This document shows positions 15,722 through 24,341 of a DNA stretch of 64,000 bases, in pieces. Under the pieces are notes generated by a model. It saw only the letters and a list, made by a program, of their open reading frames with translations. It had not been told where the DNA came from and searched no databases. Source of the DNA: M3007 sp044226205 (lineage in GTDB: Bacteria; Bacteroidota; Bacteroidia; Chitinophagales; Saprospiraceae); assembly GCA_044226205.1 (NCBI GenBank), contig JBGAHL010000001.1:62001-126000 (forward strand), given 5' to 3'. A program made the position numbers and the translations under genes. Numbering within the stretch: position 1 is the stretch's first letter; each line of letters begins with the position of its first letter.

Positions 15722-16444
15722 ATGACCTTCGACGTAACCATCCCCGTGCTGAATGAAGCGGAAACGCTGGATCGCCAGGTAAGGATGCTCCATGCCTTTT
15801 TGTGCCGAAACTTTCCGGACCGCGAGCAATGGAATATCGTGATCGCAGACAACGGCAGCACCGACGGCACGGCCGATATTGCCCTGCGGCTGGGCGCCGA
15901 ACTACCCGAAGTAAGGCTGGTTCGTGTGCCGGAAAAAGGTGTGGGGTTGGCCCTTAAAACTTCCTGGGGGCAAAGCAGGGCTGAAATGGTCGGCTACATG
16001 GATCTTGACCTGGCGACCGATCTTCCGCACTTTATTCAGGCGTACCACGCCATTGCCACGGAAGGTTTTGATCTGGTGTACGGCACACGCCTGCACCGCC
16101 AATCGAAAGTCGTCGGCCGAACGCTGAAACGTGAGATCACTTCCAGGGTATTCAATCTGATCGCCAGCACTTATCTGGGCACACGATTTTCCGACGGCAT
16201 GTGCGGCTTTAAATGGTTGCGACGCGAATACGTGGCGCCGCTCATGGACGGCGGCGCGGTGTCGAACGGCTGGTTTTTCAGCACCGAACTGCTGGCCATT
16301 GCCGAGTGGAAGGGCCTGAATATCTGCGAGTTGCCCGTGCGATGGACGGATGACGCCGCCAACAGTAAAGTCAATATTCCACGCCTTGCCAGGCAATATT
16401 TGCAGGCAATGCATGTCCTGAAAAAACGCAAACCGCGTACATGA
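15722..16444 (+). CDS. Glycosyltransferase family 2 (polyprenyl-phosphate sugar transferase type)
   Basis: The 240-residue protein starts at the ATG at 15722 directly with the GT-A fold (FDVTIPVLNEAETLDRQV). It has IADNGSTDGTADIA and a DxD-type metal motif in YMDLDLATDL, then the acceptor-side motif FSDGMCGFKWLRRE typical of dolichyl- or polyprenyl-phosphate glucosyl/mannosyl transferases. There are no membrane spans, so it is a soluble or peripheral enzyme that may charge a lipid carrier with a sugar. Its stop overlaps the start of the metallo-beta-lactamase gene by 4 bases (ATGA), so the two are translationally coupled. A -7-like TACCTTTG lies at 15655-15662, without a clear TTG partner. 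Confidence 0.85.
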   Translation: MTFDVTIPVLNEAETLDRQVRMLHAFLCRNFPDREQWNIVIADNGSTDGTADIALRLGAELPEVRLVRVPEKGVGLALKTSWGQSRAEMVGYMDLDLATDLPHFIQAYHAIATEGFDLVYGTRLHRQSKVVGRTLKREITSRVFNLIASTYLGTRFSDGMCGFKWLRREYVAPLMDGGAVSNGWFFSTELLAIAEWKGLNICELPVRWTDDAANSKVNIPRLARQYLQAMHVLKKRKPRT

Positions 16445-17154
16445 ACCGATTTCTTCTGATCCTGCCGGGCATATTCTGGATCGCAATACTTTCCGCCCAG
16501 AACAAACGACTGACCGTCACGCCCGTCGCACCCGATGTGTGGATTCATACCACCTATCAGGAAGGTATTCCGGCCAACGGCCTGATCGTCGAAGATGCCG
16601 ATGGCGTCTGGATCATCGATACCGGCTGGGGTAAAAATCCGTCGCGCCGATTGCTGCGCTGGGTGCGCAAACATTTGCACAAACCCGTGCGCGGTATTTT
16701 TGTATCACACTGGCACGGAGACCGAGCCGGGGGACTGGAGTATTACAAAAAGAAAAAAATATCCATCCGGATGAATGTCCGCACTGCCGAAGTCATGGAA
16801 GCGCGTGGCATGAAAGTGCCTCGCTTCGAAACGATATCCGATGCCGGCTACGTCATGTTGGGCGAAAAGCGCCTGGAATATTTCTACCCGGGCCAGGGTC
16901 ATACGACCGACAACATCGTTTTTTACCTGGACTATGGCGGCATTCTTTTCGGAGGCTGCATCGTAAAAAGTATGGAAGCTGACGGGATGGGCTTCACCGA
17001 CGACGGCAACCTCCAGGAATGGCCGAACACCATCCGCAACCTTCAGGTTCAGTACCCCAATGCACATATCGTCATCCCCGGTCATCAGGCCTGGGGCGGT
17101 CCGGAATTGTTGATGCACACACTCGAACTGCTCGCAAAAGCGCAACCCAAATGA
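16441..17154 (+). CDS. Subclass B1-type metallo-beta-lactamase fold protein with complete zinc ligand set
   Basis: A 237-residue protein with a signal peptide ending near SAQ (residue 20), so periplasmic. It carries every zinc ligand of subclass B1: His90, His92 and Asp94 in SHWHGDRAGG, His154 in GQGHTTDN, Cys173 in LFGGCIVKS and His215 in IPGHQAW. The Lys of GGCxxK (Lys176), which binds the beta-lactam carboxylate, is present. The residue at the usual Asn233 position appears to be Phe (MGFTDDGNLQEW). Length and the closing helix (LLMHTLELL) also fit B1 enzymes. It overlaps both neighbours by 4 bases, a glycosyltransferase and an aldo/keto reductase, so no resistance island is suggested. Beta-lactam hydrolysis is likely by motif but not shown; substrate range cannot be read from sequence. 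Confidence 0.87.
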   Translation: MNRFLLILPGIFWIAILSAQNKRLTVTPVAPDVWIHTTYQEGIPANGLIVEDADGVWIIDTGWGKNPSRRLLRWVRKHLHKPVRGIFVSHWHGDRAGGLEYYKKKKISIRMNVRTAEVMEARGMKVPRFETISDAGYVMLGEKRLEYFYPGQGHTTDNIVFYLDYGGILFGGCIVKSMEADGMGFTDDGNLQEWPNTIRNLQVQYPNAHIVIPGHQAWGGPELLMHTLELLAKAQPK

Positions 17155-18071
17155 AACGTATACTGCCCACTTTGATTCTTGGCACTGCACAGTGGGGCTG
17201 GACCGTTTCGCGCGACACGGCCTTTCAATTGCTCGATGCCTGGTTTGCAGCCGGTTTTCGAGAGATCGACGCAGCCACCAACTACCCCATTAACAGGCAG
17301 CCGGCCGATTTCAGGGCATCCGAGCGTATACTTTTTGAATACCTCGCTGCAAATGGCATTACGGACGCGCAGGTGACCATGAAAATCGGGAGCCTGAATA
17401 ACATGCGTACTCCGGAGATCAACCTTTCGCCGTCCTTCTTGCTCATGATGGCGGGCGAATATCAACGGCTGCTGGGAAGCAACCTGCACGGCCTGATGCT
17501 CCATTGGGACAACCGCGAGGAGCAGGACGCCATTCGCGCCACCCTGAATGCCCTGGCCATTTGCCGGGAGGAGTTCGGCCTGAAACCCGGATTGTCGGGT
17601 ATCGCAAGGCCGGAATTGTACGCCGCTGCCAATGAGGAGTTAGGGCTCGACTTCGACATCGAGATCAAGCACAATGTGTTTCACAGCGATTACCAACGAT
17701 ATGCATTGTTCCCGCCGGAGCGGCATCGTTTTTTGGCCTATGGCCTCAATGCCGGGGGCATCAAACTGGACGGCCCCTACCCCGCCGACAGCACCCTGCT
17801 GGCTCGCGGCGGCGACCCGGAAAATCTGGCCGGCCAGATCGAACGGCTGCGCGCCTTGCTGCCCCGACTCAATACTGCTTTCGTGCGTCCGCCGATTCGC
17901 ACCATGAGCCATGTGGGGTTGATCAACGCAGGGCTGCATCCGGGTATCGGGGGGATCATTCTTGGGATTTCATCGGTAGCGCAGCTGCGCGAGAGTCTTG
18001 ATTTTTGGCGGAATCTGGAGGTGTTCGATTATAGCGATGCATGGAAATTGTTTCAATCCTTGAACGAATAA
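17151..18071 (+). CDS. Aldo/keto reductase family protein
   Basis: The ATG at 17151 overlaps the preceding stop by 4 bases and gives 306 residues (MKRILPTLILGTAQWGW). The AKR catalytic tetrad is recognisable: Asp and Tyr in DAATNYPI, Lys in VTMKIGS and His in GLMLHWDN. The C-terminal part is a TIM-barrel end with GIGGIILGISSVAQLRESL, which resembles the NADPH-binding site of the family. Members reduce aldehydes and ketones, or sugars, with NADPH in the cytoplasm. The substrate is unknown. Given its coupling with a GT2 gene it may act on a nucleotide or lipid-linked sugar, but this is only inference. Confidence 0.82.
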   Translation: MKRILPTLILGTAQWGWTVSRDTAFQLLDAWFAAGFREIDAATNYPINRQPADFRASERILFEYLAANGITDAQVTMKIGSLNNMRTPEINLSPSFLLMMAGEYQRLLGSNLHGLMLHWDNREEQDAIRATLNALAICREEFGLKPGLSGIARPELYAAANEELGLDFDIEIKHNVFHSDYQRYALFPPERHRFLAYGLNAGGIKLDGPYPADSTLLARGGDPENLAGQIERLRALLPRLNTAFVRPPIRTMSHVGLINAGLHPGIGGIILGISSVAQLRESLDFWRNLEVFDYSDAWKLFQSLNE

Positions 18072-18368
18072 TCATTTTTTTAATCAAATCTCAATGCCCT
18101 TTTAAGCGTATGTTTAAAATGGTATTTTTAGTTGATGTGAAAAGTTTTTTTGAAAAATAAGACGCTTTTTGCAAACCAAAAACAATCAGGATACGTCCTT
18201 TTTTTGAGAAAAATGAACCAAACAGTGCTGAAATTGCCTCTCCGATAAGTATTTCCTCAAACCCCGAAGGATGTCATGGTATTCATCACGAGGAATTGAT
18301 TAACTTATTGGTACGCATTTAAACATCGGTCTCACCATCGTATTTTTATTCAAAACTCAAACACACCC
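18072..18368. other. AT-rich intergenic region before the LVIVD lipoprotein operon
   Basis: About 300 bases without a plausible gene, markedly richer in A and T than the flanking genes, with several runs of five to eight T. I find no clear hairpin with a U-tract at its left end and no full TTG-N19-TAnnTTTG promoter. It probably holds the promoter of the following operon. Confidence 0.5.
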
Positions 18369-18911
18369 ATGACCTTTCGTTCTTCTGTCATTTTAGCAAT
18401 CCTGACTGGATTGATTATGTTTTGGGGCTCCGCTTGCAATAAAGAAGAACTCAGCACCTACAACGGCCCCGGCAAACGCCCCGTTTACCTGCCGCTCTCC
18501 GCACTCGACGACATCAAAAACCTGCCCCCGCAGCCCATCAGCCTGTCCGGCCCTATTTTCCTGCGCGACACCCTGTTTTTTATGCTGGAGCAAAAAAAGG
18601 GGATTCACGTGTTCAATGTCCGCGATTCCGCCAACGTTCAGCAACTGACCTTTTTTCAAATACCGGCCGTCACCGATTTTACGATTGCCGGCAATCGCCT
18701 CTACGCCGACAGCTGGCGCGACCTGGTGACGCTCGACATCAGCAACCTTTATCAGATCCAACTGCTTGACCGTCAGAAAGATGTGTTTTCACCATTGCTT
18801 TTTCCACCCTTGTACAACGGTATTTTCGAGTGTGTGGATGAAAGCCAAGGCGCCGTCGTCGGTTGGGAAGATGTCTATCTGGACGATGCGCGTTGTTCCA
18901 CAGTCCAGTAG
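18369..18911 (+). CDS. Small LVIVD-repeat beta-propeller lipoprotein
   Basis: The 180-residue protein has a lipoprotein signal (lipobox GSAC, Cys23). The body shows LVIVD-type repeats, short propeller blades of the form GIHVFNVRDSANVQQLTFF and LVTLDISNLYQIQLL. The end, YNGIFECVDESQGAVVGWE then V-x-L-D-D-A-R-C, looks like a proper family C-terminus, so the gene is probably not truncated. It is followed 33 bases later by a longer protein of the same class, and then by a barrel protein with overlapping start. These lipoproteins probably sit at the outer membrane; no enzymatic role is known to me. Confidence 0.78.
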   Translation: MTFRSSVILAILTGLIMFWGSACNKEELSTYNGPGKRPVYLPLSALDDIKNLPPQPISLSGPIFLRDTLFFMLEQKKGIHVFNVRDSANVQQLTFFQIPAVTDFTIAGNRLYADSWRDLVTLDISNLYQIQLLDRQKDVFSPLLFPPLYNGIFECVDESQGAVVGWEDVYLDDARCSTVQ

Positions 18912-18944
18912 CCCAAACCATACCTTTTAAAACGTAATTTACCT

Positions 18945-19706
18945 ATGAAAAACAAACTCGTTCTCCTCTTGCTCGCCCTGATTTGCCTTGGGCTTGCCTG
19001 CAGTAAAGAGGCCGTCAGCGTCGAAACCGGCCAGTCCGGCTCGATCACCCGTTTTGCCGTTCACAACGGCTATATGTACGCCCTCAACCCCAACGAAGTC
19101 CTCACGTACAGCCTGGCAGACCCTGACCACCCGCAACTGGTGCACCGCCTGGCGACCGATTACGGGCTGGAAACCATCGTGGTGTACGAGGGACGTATCT
19201 ACCTGGGTTCGCGCACGGCACTGTACATACTCGACATCAGCAATCCGGCGGCGCCGGCCATCCTTTCGCAGGCCGATCGGCCGGAAGCCCTGTTCAGGGG
19301 CTGCGACCCCGTTGCCGTTCAGGGCTCGTACGCGTATTCCACGGTAAAAATCATTCAAAACGTCTGCGGCGACATCTCGGCTTTCAGCGCTTTGCTGACC
19401 TACGATGTAAGTGATCCGGACAATCCGGTCAATACCAGCCGTACGGATATGAACCTGCCCAACGGACTGGGGGTAAAAGACGCCTATTTGTTTGTCTGCG
19501 ATGAAGGCGACGACGTGTTGGCCGTGTACGATTTGACCGACCCGGCGCATCCGGCGCGTTTGACCAATCTGGATGTAAAAATCACGGACCCGGTCGATCT
19601 GATCGTTGATGAGTACAAGATGATCGTTTCCACCAAAACCAGCTTCGAGATCTTCGACATCAGCCAATTGCCCATTGTCACACGAGTTGGTTCTATTTCA
19701 AAATGA
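18945..19706 (+). CDS. LVIVD-repeat beta-propeller lipoprotein
   Basis: A 253-residue protein with a lipoprotein signal (MKNKLVLLLLALICLGLAC, Cys19). At least five LVIVD-like blades are visible, for example LTYSLADPDHPQLVHRL, LYILDISNPAAPAIL, LLTYDVSDPDNPVNTS, LAVYDLTDPAHPARL and FEIFDISQLPIVTRV. It is a paralogue of the preceding lipoprotein and shares its Ser/Lys/Glu-rich start after Cys. The stop overlaps the next start (ATGATGA), so it is coupled with the outer-membrane barrel gene. An extracytoplasmic binding scaffold is the likely role. Confidence 0.8.
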   Translation: MKNKLVLLLLALICLGLACSKEAVSVETGQSGSITRFAVHNGYMYALNPNEVLTYSLADPDHPQLVHRLATDYGLETIVVYEGRIYLGSRTALYILDISNPAAPAILSQADRPEALFRGCDPVAVQGSYAYSTVKIIQNVCGDISAFSALLTYDVSDPDNPVNTSRTDMNLPNGLGVKDAYLFVCDEGDDVLAVYDLTDPAHPARLTNLDVKITDPVDLIVDEYKMIVSTKTSFEIFDISQLPIVTRVGSISK

Positions 19707-20362
19707 TGCGCCCGCTCGTATTCGTACTGTTGTTTTGGGTGAGTGCTGCGGAGGCGCAAATGGCTCGCCTGCCCGTGGAAATTCCGCGCACCACATTGAA
19801 ATTCAATGCTTTTCCGCTGATGAGCTCGACCAAGCAGGGCTTGATTGTCACTGGAGATTTTCGTGTTTCGCCCCGCATTGCCGTCGATGGCGGCATGGGT
19901 TGGTATTTTAACTCTCCCTTGCTTGCCGGTCATGAGGGCGAGCACTATCGGGGTATCGGTTTGCGAGCCGGGGCACAGTATTATTTCAGAAAAAAAAGGG
20001 ATCAAAAGTTGTTCTATCTGGGGTTTGAGGGGAAGTATAATTTTATCAGACACCTTGCATACAGAGAAGCGTTCCGCCAAGGGCAGCAATACGTACAGAT
20101 CCTGCCCGTGCACCGAAAGGTGGTCAATTCAGGCGTGGCTATCCGCGCCGGCTTCCCAACGTATTTTGGGCGCAAGAAGCAATTTATCATCGAACCTGTC
20201 TTTGGCCTGGGAGTTCAGTTTTTTGAGGTTCAGCGGGACTTGCCCTCCGATGCCGAACTGGTGGTGCCAGACCGGCCGCTTTTCACTTTCGAAGTCGAAC
20301 CGGGCGATACCCGGCTGGCCGATGTGTATTTCGGCTTGTGGCTGGGGGTCGCGTTGTGGTAA
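19703..20362 (+). CDS. DUF3575-like outer-membrane beta-barrel protein
   Basis: The 219-residue protein starts at one of two adjacent ATGs (19703 or 19706) with a signal peptide ending near AEAQ. The mature part consists of alternating strands with aromatic girdles (GMGWYFNSPLL, GIGLRAGAQYYF, LFYLGFEGKYNFI, IEPVFGLGVQFFEV) and ends in the aromatic residue of FGLWLGVALW, the terminal pattern recognised by the BAM complex. It resembles small eight-stranded barrels annotated as DUF3575. The third gene of an operon with two LVIVD lipoproteins, it may form a surface complex with them. It ends at a strong hairpin. Confidence 0.75.
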   Translation: MMRPLVFVLLFWVSAAEAQMARLPVEIPRTTLKFNAFPLMSSTKQGLIVTGDFRVSPRIAVDGGMGWYFNSPLLAGHEGEHYRGIGLRAGAQYYFRKKRDQKLFYLGFEGKYNFIRHLAYREAFRQGQQYVQILPVHRKVVNSGVAIRAGFPTYFGRKKQFIIEPVFGLGVQFFEVQRDLPSDAELVVPDRPLFTFEVEPGDTRLADVYFGLWLGVALW

Positions 20363-20370
20363 AATATATG

Positions 20371-20409
20371 CCAACTGCCCGATCTGGTTAGTTCCAGTCG
20401 GGCAGTTGG
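20371..20409. terminator. Hairpin between convergent genes
   Basis: A 12-bp perfect stem CCAACTGCCCGA / TCGGGCAGTTGG encloses an inner CTGG/CCAG pair. It stands 8 bases after the barrel gene stop and 28 bases before the end of the convergent DUF7619 gene. No long T-run follows, so it may act by blocking or with weak termination. Confidence 0.7.
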
Positions 20410-20436
20410 TAAATATGGTTTACAATCCCTGCTCCA

Positions 20437-22647
20437 TCACGGATGCAGGATCAACTTACCGCTGTAAACACGCCCCCTGCGATCCGTCAAGGCATAATAG
20501 TAGACGCCCGCTGGGAGGCCCTGTCGATCCAATCGGAATTCAGGCCCCGCAAACTCACCTGAATAAAGGGGTTTCCCCTGCTCGTCGGTAAGGGCGAAAT
20601 GTCCTCCATCACGGCCCTCCGGCAAGTGGAAATACACCATTCCGGTCGAGGGATTAGGGAAGGTCAGCAGCGGCGCGTCCACGTTGTCCGACACGCCCGA
20701 CATGGGCGACGCGACTTCGATAAAATTCGAACCAATTTCGTGCCTCACCATATTGGTCACAATGGGAAACTGGTTTTCAAAATGCAGCTGCGCCTGATTA
20801 TCGATCACCGTTCCGTCCGGCAAATCAGGCATCTGGGCTATTTGATAACTTACGAACCCTTTCGATGCCCAGGAATTCGTCGCTGCGCCGGGCAGGTTGA
20901 TCAGGTCGAATCGGAAGCGGATAAAATTGTCAAATATGTCAAAATCGAAAGGGTGCGAGCCCGCGCCGGGTACAATCGAATTGATGTCCAGTTCCTGCGG
21001 AGGCCATACATAAATTGTGAGGTTCCGGGCGGTGTCAGCCGCAAGGTTTTGAAAATGAATGGTGTATTTAAGGTCGGTGTTCTTGTTGATCAGGTGCTGC
21101 GGGCCATATCCGCCAGGCAATGCCGTTACGTAGTTGCCGTCTTGCTGGAGGCTGTTTACCTGGCAATCGTAGGCAGCGAAAGGACTGTTTGACCCCGCGG
21201 GCAAGGCAAGGCTTGCGCCTGGGAGGTTCAGCCCTCCACATCCTTCCACCTGCGCCGCAACGATACCGCCAAAGGGATGCCCTTCTACTTGCGGCGACTG
21301 AATATAGAACGTTGCACCGTTTGCCGGCAAGGTGACTTCTACCTGTTCGCCCGCGCCCAGCTGAAACGACGTAGGTTGCGTATACATAATCAAGTCTTCC
21401 ACCACCACAAAATCCAGCGGCTGGTCCATACTGCCGGCGCCAATGTTGGACAGGATGAGATGCACCGAATCGCCATCGCAAACGGCGGAAGCTTCGAGCC
21501 AGGCGCCCGACCAGACGCCATTCGTGTCGCAGGCAGCTATCGGCGAAATGTGCGCTTCGGAGCAAAACGAGGCCCCGGCTGGCGTGTTGCAGTCGGTGGT
21601 AAATGTGATTTCCAGCTCGCCGCAACGCCCTGCATCGAGGTCTCCGATCGAAAATTCATAAGCATTATTGCCCAAATAGGTCGCAGGCATCGACGCATCG
21701 GTAAATCCAATATAGTTGTCCAGATACACGGCCACCTTGGCGTCGGCAACGGGAATAGTGCTCAGATTGCAATAAGAAACCACATATCTTCCTGTTGCAC
21801 AGGCATTTATGGTAGATGCCGAAAGATCGACCGACAAGAGCGGACAAGTTTGTTGCAAATGCACTGGAATGTCCTGTATCGCGATCTGTCCGGCCGGCAA
21901 CAAAGGCAGCTGATACACAAGCGGGCAGTCGCCGCCGTAATTGTAAGGTACGTCGAGGCTGATTTCGGCGGCGGTATCGGTCAGGCAAATACCAATTTCG
22001 TAAAAACCGTTGGCATCGGTGGTATCGATCCAAATGTTACCGCTTGGTTGAGCGATCACCTTGACGACCCAATTGGCCAGCCTGGGTTCGTCAGCGCCCG
22101 CGATGCAATCGCCATCGACATCCTCGAACACCGTGCCAGTGTAAGCGATGGGCGGCACGCCATACGACCATTTGAGTATCTGTGTATAATGTAAAACTGC
22201 GTTTTTGGGGGCCAGTACCGGCCCCTGGGCGCCATCGACGAGCATATAAATGCTGTCACCGAAGACCTGTGCGTCGAATGCATCGCCAAGGCGCCCGTCG
22301 TTGTTCAGGTCCAGACTAGGGATATATACATCGGGACCAATATTTGATAACCAATCGATTATGAAGTATTGACGAATTGATTTGAGCACCAGGCCAGCGC
22401 AATCATCCTGAATATCCAGCTGGTCGTAATAACTCTCCCAGGCTTCATTGCCGGCATTGGTCACGACAAGTGAATCCGTTACCGTGTCGTCCGGATACCG
22501 AAAAGCGGGAAAATGGAAAATTGTGGTGCCCGAAGTTTGTGCTGTAAGTAATTGATTATTAGCGCAAAAAAGGGCCAAAACGAGCAAAACTGCCCCGGGT
22601 ATTTTGGAGATTTTTTTCGGTTTTTGAAATCGCGTAAACCTTGTCAT
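20437..22647 (-). CDS. Secreted DUF7619-type protein with type A T9SS sorting domain
   Basis: A 736-residue protein with a basic N-terminus and signal peptide (PGAVLLVLALFCANNQLLTAQ). The first half contains a prealbumin/SdrD-like beta domain with a calcium-style segment (GTVFEDVDGDCIAGADEPRL). Around 490-620 lies the DUF7619 pattern: INKNTDLKYTIHFQN, LDINSIVPGAGSHPFDF, GFVSYQIAQMPDLPDGT, QLHFENQFPIVTN. The last 80 or so residues are a type A sorting domain (LLTFPNPSTGMVYFHLP, LPAGVYYYALTD, GKLILHP). It is thus exported through T9SS and probably attached to or released from the surface. The passenger activity is unknown; proteins of this type are usually structural or adhesive. Confidence 0.85.
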   Translation of the reverse strand: MTRFTRFQKPKKISKIPGAVLLVLALFCANNQLLTAQTSGTTIFHFPAFRYPDDTVTDSLVVTNAGNEAWESYYDQLDIQDDCAGLVLKSIRQYFIIDWLSNIGPDVYIPSLDLNNDGRLGDAFDAQVFGDSIYMLVDGAQGPVLAPKNAVLHYTQILKWSYGVPPIAYTGTVFEDVDGDCIAGADEPRLANWVVKVIAQPSGNIWIDTTDANGFYEIGICLTDTAAEISLDVPYNYGGDCPLVYQLPLLPAGQIAIQDIPVHLQQTCPLLSVDLSASTINACATGRYVVSYCNLSTIPVADAKVAVYLDNYIGFTDASMPATYLGNNAYEFSIGDLDAGRCGELEITFTTDCNTPAGASFCSEAHISPIAACDTNGVWSGAWLEASAVCDGDSVHLILSNIGAGSMDQPLDFVVVEDLIMYTQPTSFQLGAGEQVEVTLPANGATFYIQSPQVEGHPFGGIVAAQVEGCGGLNLPGASLALPAGSNSPFAAYDCQVNSLQQDGNYVTALPGGYGPQHLINKNTDLKYTIHFQNLAADTARNLTIYVWPPQELDINSIVPGAGSHPFDFDIFDNFIRFRFDLINLPGAATNSWASKGFVSYQIAQMPDLPDGTVIDNQAQLHFENQFPIVTNMVRHEIGSNFIEVASPMSGVSDNVDAPLLTFPNPSTGMVYFHLPEGRDGGHFALTDEQGKPLYSGEFAGPEFRLDRQGLPAGVYYYALTDRRGRVYSGKLILHP

Positions 22648-22831
22648 AGGATGAGATTTGTTGGATGAAGGAATGGGTACCGGCGTTTGTACGAGAATTC
22701 ACGGGACAAACGTCCGGCAACTTCCTGCTTTATCAAAAATCAAAAAAGGCGTATAATTGAACAATATTTTTGTCAATTTAAACATAATTAACTGTTTTTC
22801 AATTATTTATTTTTTTACAAATTGAATTAAA

Positions 22832-24217
22832 GTGGAATCAAGTCATCTCCGCCAGCTTATTTCGGCATTTAATTCATTGGAAAGGAAAGACATCCGCCGA
22901 TTCCTTGAATCGCCTTATTTCAACCAGCGCAGGGACCTTGTATTGCTGTTCGACTGGTTTTGCCGGACTGCCACACCGGAAAAAGAGTCTGCGAAGCAGC
23001 ATTTGTTCGGCGCTGGCGAAGTGCCTGATCAGGAGTTGCGCTTGCGCATGAGTTATTTGAGCCGGCTCATCGAACGGTATCTGGCACAAAAAGAGTTTGA
23101 AGCGCTGGATACCGAAGTCAAGCTCCGGGCGCTGACGGGCATGCGCCGGCGGGGCCTCGACAAGCATTTTGAAAAAATGCGGCGGAATATCGAGATCTCG
23201 TTGGAAAACAGCCCTTTGCGCGATTCTACCTTTCACGAATCGCATTTTCGGTTGCACTGGGAAAAATATCAGATGCAATACGCTGTCAAACAGACTGAAC
23301 TGGACAGCCTTCAAGCGGCTTCGCAGGCGGCAGATGTAGCCTACCTCGCACAAAAACTCCGCCTGATCTGCCTTTCCGCGGCTTACAAAATGGTCTATTC
23401 GATGGAAGATCAGGCGATCTGGGAAAAGGAAATCCTCGCCTTTGCGGAGCAACATGTTGCACAAACTCATCCGGCCATATCCATTTATTTGCACTGCTAC
23501 CGGATGTTGTCAAACCCCGCAGAAGAGGTTCATTTTCATGCCTTCAAGGCAATGCTGCTCGATAGTGGGCCCGTGTTTTCTGCCGAGGAGCGCAGAGGTT
23601 TGTTCATTTGGGCGATCAATTACTGCGTCAGGCGTATCAATGCCGGGGAAAAAACCTACTCACGAGAAGTCTCCGACCTGTACAAAGCAGGGCTGTCGAG
23701 CGGGGTTTTGCTCGAAAACGGGTCGCTCACGCCCTACATCTACTCCAATGTCGTTGCATCCGGCCTGCAAACCGGAGATCTGGAGTGGGTCGGTTATTTC
23801 ATTCACCAATACAAAAACAGCCTGGAAAAACAACATCGTGAAAGTGCGTTCAGCTTCAATCTGGCCCGGCTGGAATTTGCACGGAGGCGTTTTCGAGCAG
23901 TACTGGAGCTTTTGCAAAAAGCGAACTACCGCGACCCTCTGCTGAATCTGTCGGCCAAAACCCTCTTGCTAAAAACCTGGTTCGAACTCGGCGAACATGA
24001 CATCCTGCAAAGCCATCTGGATGCCATGCGCAACTACATAAACCGCAAACGTATTTTGGGCTACCATCGCACAAATGCCATTAACATCATCAAGCACATA
24101 GATAAAATATTGAAAACCAATCCTAATGATGCGGCTGCCCTTGAAAGGATTCGCGCCGGAATCATGGCGGAGGAGGTGCTTTCGGAGCGGGAATGGTTGC
24201 TGATGGCGCAGACCTGA
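22832..24217 (+). CDS. Helical cytoplasmic protein of unknown function
   Basis: A 461-residue protein with no signal peptide or membrane span, made mainly of helices and looking like an alpha-solenoid (AVLELLQKANYRDPLLNLSAKTLL, TPR-like). The start is the GTG at 22832; the first in-frame ATG lies about 75 codons later and would remove the conserved-looking opening HLRQLISAFNSLERKDIR and ESPYFNQRRDL. Similar openings, with phrases like R.F..SPYFN, are something I associate with a family of uncharacterised Bacteroidota proteins. It stands alone between a divergent T9SS cargo gene and recQ, with an AT-rich region in front. No function can be assigned. Confidence 0.75.
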   Translation: MESSHLRQLISAFNSLERKDIRRFLESPYFNQRRDLVLLFDWFCRTATPEKESAKQHLFGAGEVPDQELRLRMSYLSRLIERYLAQKEFEALDTEVKLRALTGMRRRGLDKHFEKMRRNIEISLENSPLRDSTFHESHFRLHWEKYQMQYAVKQTELDSLQAASQAADVAYLAQKLRLICLSAAYKMVYSMEDQAIWEKEILAFAEQHVAQTHPAISIYLHCYRMLSNPAEEVHFHAFKAMLLDSGPVFSAEERRGLFIWAINYCVRRINAGEKTYSREVSDLYKAGLSSGVLLENGSLTPYIYSNVVASGLQTGDLEWVGYFIHQYKNSLEKQHRESAFSFNLARLEFARRRFRAVLELLQKANYRDPLLNLSAKTLLLKTWFELGEHDILQSHLDAMRNYINRKRILGYHRTNAINIIKHIDKILKTNPNDAAALERIRAGIMAEEVLSEREWLLMAQT

Positions 24218-24341
24218 ATCGAAAGTCAATACCATGATAAAACATTCGGCTCGCGGGAGATTGAATTTTGATATTTTATTTTCTCGCATTGGCCACAGCA
24301 AATAAAGGGGGCATTACTCCCCCTATCTTTGCCGCAACTCA

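Noticed and set aside
15667..15756. Possible 29-codon leader peptide before the GT2 gene
   Set aside because: It follows a -7-like TACCTTTG and has an ATG, but overlaps the GT2 start out of frame and shows no attenuator structure or conserved pattern.
16441..17154. Acquired resistance cassette
   Set aside because: There is no attC-like site, integrase or IS element, and the gene overlaps both neighbours by 4 bases, which points to a resident operon.
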